In this document: piece after piece, positions 58,231-64,000 of the stretch
How positions within the stretch are numbered: the first letter of the stretch is position 1
Layout of the letters: the number at the start of each line of letters is the position of its first letter
Source of the DNA: Alistipes sp.
GTDB taxonomy: Bacteria > Bacteroidota > Bacteroidia > Bacteroidales > Rikenellaceae
Reading direction: 5' to 3'
Assembly: GCA_020026415.1 (NCBI GenBank)
Contig: JAHHQL010000005.1
Span: 1-64,000, forward strand
Length of the DNA: 64,000 nucleotides
The notes under the pieces: model-generated
What the model was told of the DNA's origin: nothing
Database searches by the model: none
Seen by the model: only the letters and a program-made list of their open reading frames with translations
Made by a program: the position numbers and the translations under genes

Positions 58231-58323
58231 ATGCCAAACGGAAAGAAGCACAAGCGTCACAAGATGGCTACTCATAAGCGTAAAAAACGTCTTCGTAAGA
58301 ATCGCCACAAGAAAAACAAGTAG
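58231..58323 (+). CDS. 30-residue basic protein, bS22/mS38 (AURKAIP1/COX24)-like
   Basis: ATG 58231 to TAG 58321 encodes MPNGKKHKRHKMATHKRKKR followed by LRKNRHKKNK: 30 residues, over half Lys, Arg or His. The pattern matches the COX24/AURKAIP1 C-terminal domain, known as mS38 in mitochondrial ribosomes and bS22 in mycobacteria, where it lines the decoding-site rRNA of the small subunit. It is too short for usual gene-finding cut-offs. It is expressed with HU, and the hairpin at 58350-58396 follows. Family assignment is from pattern and is good; ribosome binding in this organism is inference. Confidence 0.85.
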   Translation: MPNGKKHKRHKMATHKRKKRLRKNRHKKNK

Positions 58324-58349
58324 GGTAGCACCTTTGTGCTAACGAAAGA

Positions 58350-58396
58350 TAAAGCTAAAGGAGCCCCGATTGCTCTTTTAGCTTTACTTATTTTTA
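58350..58396 (+). terminator. Terminator after the bS22-like gene
   Basis: AAAGCTAAAGGAGC (58351-58364) pairs with GCTCTTTTAGCTTT (58372-58385; one G-T), then CTTATTTTTATTTG. A smaller hairpin, TAGCAC-CTTT-GTGCTA, lies just before it. Confidence 0.75.
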
Positions 58397-58941
58397 TTTG
58401 ATTGAAATCTGCCCCGATTGAATAATCCCTGAGTCGAAAGCATTCCCTCTTGCCTCTGTCCTGTGGGTGTGAAAACAACGCCCCTCCGGAAATATTCAAG
58501 AGGCTTTTAGTTGTGATTCGTGTCCGGTACGGACGGATAAGATAAAGTTTTGACGCTCTGAGACATCTTCGCACGAAAGATTCGTCGGAAAAGGATCGGA
58601 ACCCCGAACGGAACCCCGTGAAATGGAAGCGGATAAGGAGCCCGAAACCTCATTCGGCACCAAACGCTCTGATAAGTCACCATCCGGAAAAGAGAACTCC
58701 CGTCCAAACGATCATTCCCGTTGCGGAAAAGAGCACCACACCCGACCGGTCCTTTGTGAATCGGCACTTTTTTGTTTTTGGGGAGTATTTGACAGGCTCC
58801 CGTGAAGAATGCCCCGATTCGGGAAATTCAATTTCGGAATCTTCCTTGTAGAAAGCCCGTTGCCGCTTTACCCCGAAGGCAACATACCCGAATATTAATC
58901 AGCATAACGCGACTTCCTCCTATCCGAAGCGCGCCACACGT
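58397..58941 (+). promoter_or_regulatory. 545-base gene-free leader before the RNase E/G gene
   Basis: No convincing gene lies here; short open frames have no family features. It is as G+C-rich as coding DNA and holds local structure: GTCCG-GTA-CGGAC near 58525-58537, a 12-base direct repeat CGGAACCCCGAA/CGGAACCCCGTG at 58597-58620 and an imperfect hairpin around GATTCGGGAAATT near 58815. I found no good TAnnTTTG in it. In enterobacteria rne has a long 5' leader used for autoregulation, so a similar leader is possible. Confidence 0.4.
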
Positions 58942-60492
58942 ATGAATAAAGAATTAATCGTAAATGTTACTCCGACCGATCTGACGATCGCCTTGTGCGA
59001 GGACAAAGTCCTCGTCGAGTTGGGCAAGGAACAGTGCCAGACTGGATTTGCCGTGGGCGATATTTACCTCGGAAAGGTACATAAGATCATGCCGGGTTTG
59101 AACGCGGCATTTGTCAATATAGGTCACGAGAAGGATGCTTTCATCCATTTTCTCGATTTGGGGGCGCAATTCCCCTCGTTAGATAAATTAGTCTCCTCGC
59201 AGCAGCCCGGAAAACGCGGCTGTCGGGTCGATACCATGAAATTCGAGCCTGCGGTGGAGAAGAACAAAAAGATCGGCGATTACCTTCAGGTCGGTCAGCA
59301 GATTATGGTTCAGATCGCCAAAGAGGCTATTTCAACCAAGGGTCCCCGTTTGACGGCCGATATTTCGCTGGCAGGTCGCAATGTGGTACTCGTGCCGTTC
59401 TCGTCGAAGGTCTATCTTTCGCAGAAGATCCGCTCGGCAGACGAGAAACGCCGCCTGAAACGCATCGCCGCCGAGGTGCTGCCGAAGAATTTCGGTGTGA
59501 TCATCCGCACGGCCGCCATGCAGGCCAAGGACGAGGATGTCGAGCAGGACATCCGCACACAGATCGAACGCTGGAAAAAAACCGTCACGGCCATCAAGAA
59601 AAATACGGCTCCCGCCCAACTGATGAGCGAGATGAACCGTGCCAATACCATCATCCGCGACTCGTTGAGCGAAGATTTCTCGCAGATTGTCGTCAATGAC
59701 GAAGCGATGTTCGAGGAGATCCGTTCGTATATCCGTCAGATCCAGCCCGAAAAGGAGAAGATTGTCAAACTGTATCGCGGTACGGTGCCCATCTTCGACA
59801 ATTTCGACATCTCGAAGCAGATCAAATCGCAGTTTGCCAAGTATGTGTCGTTGCGCCGCGGTGCCTATCTGATCATCGAGCAGACCGAGGCGATGAACGT
59901 CATCGACGTCAATTCGGGTAACCGCACCAAAGCCGAGGAGAATCAGGAGCAGACCGCCATGGATGTGAATCTGGCAGCCGCCAAGGAGATTGCGCGTCAG
60001 TTGCGCCTGCGCGATTTGGGCGGTATCGTCATCATCGACTTCATTGACCTGCACAAGGCACAGAACCGACAGACGCTCTACAACGAGATGGTGCAACTCA
60101 TGGCGGGCGACAAGGCCAAACATACGGTACTGCCGCTCACGAAGTTCGGTCTGATGCAGATCACGCGCCAGCGTGTGCGTCCGATCGCCATCGAGAACGT
60201 GTCGGACGTATGTCCCACATGCTACGGATCGGGTCGTGTCGAGCCGACAGTCCTTTTAGACAAGAAGATCGAGAACCAGATCTCGTTCCTTACGGAAGAC
60301 CGCAAGCAGAAATACATCAAACTGGTCGTAAGCCCCTATGTGGCGGCTTTCTTGAAGAAAGGGTTGATTTCGCTGCATCGCCGCTGGTCGTGGAAGTATA
60401 AAGTGAAAATTGATGTTGTAGCCGATCAAAGCGTCGGAATGATCGAGGTGCATTACCACGACAAGAAAGACAACGATTTGATCGAAAAGTAG
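58942..60492 (+). CDS. rng: RNase E/G-family endoribonuclease
   Basis: The 516-residue enzyme has an N-terminal S1 RNA-binding domain (about 35-125: 'GDIYLGKVHKIMPGLNAAFVNIGHEKDAFIH'), a 5'-sensor region, and the DNase I-like catalytic domain with the magnesium Asp residues in 'NVIDVNSGNRT' and 'GIVIIDFIDLHK'. The zinc-link CPTC ('DVCPTCYGSGRVEP') supports dimerisation. The length matches RNase G rather than RNase E because the long degradosome scaffold is missing. It matures rRNA and starts mRNA decay. mfd begins 10 bases after it. Confidence 0.96.
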   Translation: MNKELIVNVTPTDLTIALCEDKVLVELGKEQCQTGFAVGDIYLGKVHKIMPGLNAAFVNIGHEKDAFIHFLDLGAQFPSLDKLVSSQQPGKRGCRVDTMKFEPAVEKNKKIGDYLQVGQQIMVQIAKEAISTKGPRLTADISLAGRNVVLVPFSSKVYLSQKIRSADEKRRLKRIAAEVLPKNFGVIIRTAAMQAKDEDVEQDIRTQIERWKKTVTAIKKNTAPAQLMSEMNRANTIIRDSLSEDFSQIVVNDEAMFEEIRSYIRQIQPEKEKIVKLYRGTVPIFDNFDISKQIKSQFAKYVSLRRGAYLIIEQTEAMNVIDVNSGNRTKAEENQEQTAMDVNLAAAKEIARQLRLRDLGGIVIIDFIDLHKAQNRQTLYNEMVQLMAGDKAKHTVLPLTKFGLMQITRQRVRPIAIENVSDVCPTCYGSGRVEPTVLLDKKIENQISFLTEDRKQKYIKLVVSPYVAAFLKKGLISLHRRWSWKYKVKIDVVADQSVGMIEVHYHDKKDNDLIEK

Positions 60493-60502
60493 TTATTCCG
60501 CT

Positions 60503-63500
60503 ATGACTGCCAAAGAGCAACTGGCGCAGTTTGTGGAGGGGTCGGAAACCCTGTCCAAATTACGCCGAGCCTACAAAAAAGAACGTTCTACCGTCCAACT
60601 TGAAGAGTTGGTCGGCGGGGCGTTCTCGTTTTATGCCGCCGCGGCGATTGCTCATACGGGCGGTGTGAATGTGTTCGTTGCGGAGGATCGCGATGCGGCC
60701 GCCTATCTGATGAACGACTTCTATAACCTGCTGGACGAGAGCCGGGTATATTTCTTCCCTTCGTCCTATAAACGATCGCCCGCCTACGGAGCGGAAGATC
60801 CGCAGGGGGTCGTGCAACGTACGGCGACCATGAACGCCATCCGCAACTTCAAGGGCGGAAAATCCTATCTGATCATCTGCACGTGGCCGGAGGCATTGGC
60901 CGAACGGGTGGCTGATGCCGAGACCGTTACGCGCGACATGATCCGCGTGAAGGTGGGCGAGACGCTGGCGATTGCCGACTTCGAAAAACGCCTTGTGGGG
61001 GCGGGATTCACGAAAGTCGATTTCGTGTATGAGCCGGGGCAGTATTCGTTGCGCGGCGGTATTGTCGATGTGTTTTCCTTCTCGGAGAGCAAACCCTACC
61101 GTATCGACTTTTTCGACGAAGAGGTCGATTCGATCCGCCGGTTCAACATATCGAGCCAGTTGTCCGACGACAAACTCCCGGAGGTCGATATTCTTCCCGA
61201 CCTGAATCGGGGTGTGGAGGAGGCCGACAAGGTGTCGCTCGTGAAATATGCGGGTCGGGATGCCGCGTTTTGGTTCTATGATCCCGATTATGCCCTGCGT
61301 AAGGTCAATGACCTAAGACGCAAGACGCTGGGCGATATGGAGGAACCCTCCAAGATCGACACCCTGCTCACGAGCCGAAAACAACTCTTGGAGGATCTCG
61401 CGGAGAACCGTATGTTCGTCCTGCGCGACAACCTCAAGGAACGTATCGCCGACGAGAAGATCACTTTCAAGACCAAGCCGCAACCCAAATTCAACAAGAA
61501 TTTCGAATTGTTGGCCGACGACATGATCGACAACTCGTTGCGCGGTTATACGACCTATATTCTTTCGGATAACAAGGTGCAGGTGGAACGCCTTTACAAT
61601 ATCTTCCATCAGATCGGTCGCGGACAGGCTGTCGTGAACCCCCTGTCGATCAAACTCCACGAGGGTTTCATCGACAGCGAACTCAAATTGTGCCTCTATA
61701 CCGACCATCAGATTTTCGATCGTTACCAGCGTTACCGTATCAACGGCGAGATTCGCCGTGACGAGCAGATGACCGTGGCGGAGTTGAACCAACTGCGTCC
61801 GGGCGACTATGTGGTGCATATCGACCACGGCGTGGGTCGTTTCGACGGTCTGGTGCGCATCGAGGAGAACGGCAAGACGCATGAGGCGATCAAACTGGTC
61901 TATAAGGACAACGATGTGCTGTTCGTCAATATCCACTCGCTGCACCGCATTTCGCGCTATAAGTCGGGTGACGGCGAACCGCCGAAGATCTATAAACTGG
62001 GTAACGGCGCATGGCAGAAGATCAAGAACGCCACGAAGAAGGCCGTCAAGGACATTTCGCGCGAACTGATCGCCCTCTACGCCAAACGTAAGGCCTCGAA
62101 AGGTTTTGCCTTTTCGCCCGACAGTTACCTGCAACAGGAACTGGAGGCCTCGTTTACGTGGGAGGATACGCCCGACCAGCAGTCGGCAACGGCCGCCGTC
62201 AAGAAGGATATGGAGTCGGATCAGCCGATGGATCGTCTGGTGTGCGGCGACGTGGGCTTCGGCAAGACCGAGGTGGCGATCCGTGCCGCCTTCAAGGCCG
62301 CCTGTGACGGAAAACAGGTGGCGGTGCTGGTGCCGACGACAATCCTTGCCTTGCAACACTACCGTTCGTTCTCGGAACGTCTGCGCAATTTCCCCGTGAC
62401 GGTCGAATACCTCAATCGCTCGAAATCCGTCAAGGAGGTCAAGCGCATCCGCGAGGATTTGGAGGCGGGTAAGATCGACATCCTGATCGGTACGCACAAG
62501 ATGCTCGGCAAGCAGATCAAATTCCGCGATCTGGGTCTTCTGATTATCGACGAGGAGCAGAAATTCGGCGTTTCGGCCAAGGAGAAACTGACGCAACTGA
62601 GCGTGTCGGTCGATACGCTGACCCTGACGGCAACCCCCATCCCGCGTACCCTGCAATTCTCGCTGATGGGATCGCGCGATCTGTCGGTCATCTCGACCCC
62701 GCCCCCCAACCGTCAGCCGATCGTCACCGAGTCGCACGCCTTCTCCGAGGAGATCATCCGCGATGCCATCGAGCAGGAACTCGCCCGTGGCGGACAGGTC
62801 TATTTCGTGCATAACCGTGTGGAGGATCTGCTGTCGATGCAGGCGATGATCCGGCGCATCTGTCCCAAGGCGCGCGTCATGGCGGGGCACGGCAAGATGA
62901 AGGCCGAGGAGATGGAAAAACTCATCATGGACTTTATTTACGGCGAATTTGATGTGCTTCTGGCGACAACCATCGTCGAGAGCGGTATTGATGTGCCGAA
63001 CGCCAATACGATCATCATCAACAACGCGCAGAACTTCGGATTGAGCGACCTGCATCAGTTGCGCGGTCGTGTGGGACGTGCCGACAAGAAGGCCTACTGC
63101 TACCTGCTGTCGCCTCCCGACGAGTTGCTCTCGTCCGATGCACGCCGTCGTCTGCGTGCCATCGAGGAGTTCTCCGATTTGGGTTCGGGCTTCAACATCG
63201 CCATGCAGGATCTGGATATTCGCGGTGCGGGTAACCTGTTGGGTGCCGAACAGAGCGGATTCATCGCCGACATCGGTTTCGAGACCTACCAGAAGATCAT
63301 GAACGAGGCGATAGCCGAACTCCGTCAGGAGGGACTTGAGGTGGCCGGTCTGACGCAGAACGAGGAACAGGCTCTGGGCGAAATGCGTTATCTGGACGAT
63401 GCGCACATCGACATCGACTTGGAGGCATCGCTGCCCGACAACTATGTCTCGCAACAGGCCGAGCGTCTGAAACTCTACCGAGAGTTGGACGGACTGAAGA

Positions 63501-63838
63501 CCGAGGAGGCTCTGCAAGCCTTCGGAGCGCGTCTTGTGGATCGTTTCGGTCCGCTGCCGCGTGAGGCCGAGGAGTTGCTTAACGTGGTGCGCCTTCGTTG
63601 GGAGGCCATCCGTCTGGGCATGGAGCGCGTGAAGGTCAAGAACGGACTGATGATCGTGCATTTCGTCGGCGAACCCAATTCGCCTTATTACAAGAGTGAC
63701 ACCTTTATGAACATGTTGCGTTTCGTGACGCAGCATCCCGATAGATTTGTACTCAAACAGCACAATAACCGACTGGCCATGACCGTTCGCCAAGTGAAAG
63801 ATGTCGAGGCCGCTTATAAAACCTTGCAACAACTTTGA
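60503..63838 (+). CDS. mfd: Transcription-repair coupling factor Mfd
   Basis: This 1111-residue ATP-dependent translocase removes stalled RNA polymerase from DNA lesions and recruits UvrA. In order: UvrB-homology module (about 1-300), RNA-polymerase-interacting CarD-like domain (about 430-510: 'LRPGDYVVHIDHGVGRFDGLV'), RecG-like helicase with Walker A 'GDVGFGKTEVA', 'LIIDEEQKFGV', 'TLTATPIPRTLQFSLMG', 'QLRGRVGRADKKAYCYLL', and the C-terminal TRCF domain. All parts are present. Its TGA overlaps the TTG start of coaX. Confidence 0.97.
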   Translation: MTAKEQLAQFVEGSETLSKLRRAYKKERSTVQLEELVGGAFSFYAAAAIAHTGGVNVFVAEDRDAAAYLMNDFYNLLDESRVYFFPSSYKRSPAYGAEDPQGVVQRTATMNAIRNFKGGKSYLIICTWPEALAERVADAETVTRDMIRVKVGETLAIADFEKRLVGAGFTKVDFVYEPGQYSLRGGIVDVFSFSESKPYRIDFFDEEVDSIRRFNISSQLSDDKLPEVDILPDLNRGVEEADKVSLVKYAGRDAAFWFYDPDYALRKVNDLRRKTLGDMEEPSKIDTLLTSRKQLLEDLAENRMFVLRDNLKERIADEKITFKTKPQPKFNKNFELLADDMIDNSLRGYTTYILSDNKVQVERLYNIFHQIGRGQAVVNPLSIKLHEGFIDSELKLCLYTDHQIFDRYQRYRINGEIRRDEQMTVAELNQLRPGDYVVHIDHGVGRFDGLVRIEENGKTHEAIKLVYKDNDVLFVNIHSLHRISRYKSGDGEPPKIYKLGNGAWQKIKNATKKAVKDISRELIALYAKRKASKGFAFSPDSYLQQELEASFTWEDTPDQQSATAAVKKDMESDQPMDRLVCGDVGFGKTEVAIRAAFKAACDGKQVAVLVPTTILALQHYRSFSERLRNFPVTVEYLNRSKSVKEVKRIREDLEAGKIDILIGTHKMLGKQIKFRDLGLLIIDEEQKFGVSAKEKLTQLSVSVDTLTLTATPIPRTLQFSLMGSRDLSVISTPPPNRQPIVTESHAFSEEIIRDAIEQELARGGQVYFVHNRVEDLLSMQAMIRRICPKARVMAGHGKMKAEEMEKLIMDFIYGEFDVLLATTIVESGIDVPNANTIIINNAQNFGLSDLHQLRGRVGRADKKAYCYLLSPPDELLSSDARRRLRAIEEFSDLGSGFNIAMQDLDIRGAGNLLGAEQSGFIADIGFETYQKIMNEAIAELRQEGLEVAGLTQNEEQALGEMRYLDDAHIDIDLEASLPDNYVSQQAERLKLYRELDGLKTEEALQAFGARLVDRFGPLPREAEELLNVVRLRWEAIRLGMERVKVKNGLMIVHFVGEPNSPYYKSDTFMNMLRFVTQHPDRFVLKQHNNRLAMTVRQVKDVEAAYKTLQQL

Positions 63839-64000
63839 ATTTAATTGTAGATATTGGAAATTCCCGCATCAAAATGGCTCTGTTCGATCGGGGAAAATTG
63901 GTGCGGGAACGGGCAGTGTATGAATTGACCGACCCTGCGATCAGCGATCTTTTGCAGGGCGAAATCGTTGCCCGGACGATCGTGGCTTCGACACGGCGCG
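63835..64000 (+). CDS. coaX: Type III pantothenate kinase, N-terminal part (cut by window end)
   Basis: Reading from TTG 63835 gives MNLIVDIGNSRIKMALFDRG and on to the window edge, 55 residues seen. 'LIVDIGNSRIKMALFD' is the ATP-binding phosphate-1 motif of the ASKHA fold as found at the start of CoaX, which phosphorylates pantothenate as the first step to coenzyme A. The TTG start overlaps the mfd stop (TTGA), so translation is coupled. No ATG is available earlier in the frame. Confidence 0.85.
   Translation, partial: MNLIVDIGNSRIKMALFDRGKLVRERAVYELTDPAISDLLQGEIVARTIVASTRR

Noticed and set aside
58597..58620. Two copies of CGGAACCCCG as a CRISPR-like array
   Set aside because: Only two 12-base copies without unique spacers; no CRISPR array or cas gene is present anywhere in the window.
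58618..58851. 77-codon open frame in the RNase leader
   Set aside because: No family features, no ribosome-binding context and atypical composition; kept only as part of the leader.
61313..63832. 839-codon open frame opposite mfd
   Set aside because: Shadow of mfd codon usage; Mfd is unmistakable on the plus strand.

Overview
The window is a chromosomal segment of a Bacteroidota gut-type bacterium, most likely a Rikenellaceae/Alistipes-like organism (inference). The main reasons are: about 18 copies of the Bacteroidota -7 promoter element TAnnTTTG in front of genes; few Shine-Dalgarno sequences; TonB-dependent receptors, a fimbrillin-family lipoprotein, PCMD, FISUMP, DUF4876, DUF6850 and DUF4923 proteins; an S46 dipeptidyl-peptidase; PorX; and a peptide-centred gene set (S46 and S9 peptidases, OPT transporter, peptidase T). 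Base composition is moderately G+C-rich except for one AT-rich island at about 26.6-29.5 kb.

Region by region. 1-1.2 kb: end of a PCMD protein and its partner beta-barrel. 1.3-8.7 kb: an outer-membrane operon (TonB receptor, DUF4876 lipoprotein, DUF6850 barrel, fimbrillin/FISUMP lipoprotein) behind one promoter with a structured leader. 8.8-11 kb: S46 peptidase of DPP7-like type. 11.3-16.2 kb: an 11-haem membrane-anchored cytochrome c overlapping a CcsBA haem-ligation protein. 16.3-19.4 kb (minus): CobW GTPase and a secreted GH65 enzyme. 19.5-26.6 kb: AraC regulator, Fe-alcohol dehydrogenase, YitT protein, free-Met-sulfoxide reductase, threonine aldolase, glutaredoxin-like protein, Hsp20 and an arginase-fold protein.

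26.6-29.6 kb is an accessory island: a hexapeptide acyltransferase broken by an in-frame TGA, inverted repeats, a low-G+C OLD-family ATPase-TOPRIM nuclease, and tRNA-Lys with its 3' end facing the island. 29.9-35.2 kb (minus): a GH2-like protein without its acid/base Glu, rlmH, a LuxR regulator with a degenerate receiver, a TonB receptor and a calycin-like lipoprotein.

35.3-45.7 kb is mostly housekeeping: asnS, rpoN, a PAP2-like protein, then a MazG - unknown - OPT - pepT - nadE - DUF4923 run, in which NadE has lost its glutaminase Cys. 45.8-52.1 kb: murF and manC (minus), pssA, a porin, a lytic transglycosylase. 52.3-57.6 kb: S9 peptidase, NUDIX hydrolase, SRPBCC protein, tsaE, porX. 57.9-64 kb: HU, a 30-residue bS22/mS38-like ribosomal protein, a 550-base leader, an RNase E/G, mfd and the start of coaX.

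The genes suggest a peptide-fermenting cell: S46 and S9 peptidases release dipeptides outside the cytoplasm, OPT imports oligopeptides, and PepT and the aldolase process the products. The most promising new biology is the DUF4876/DUF6850 outer-membrane operon, the 11-haem cytochrome with its own CcsBA, the OLD nuclease island, and the repeat cluster between the LuxR gene and the TonB receptor.
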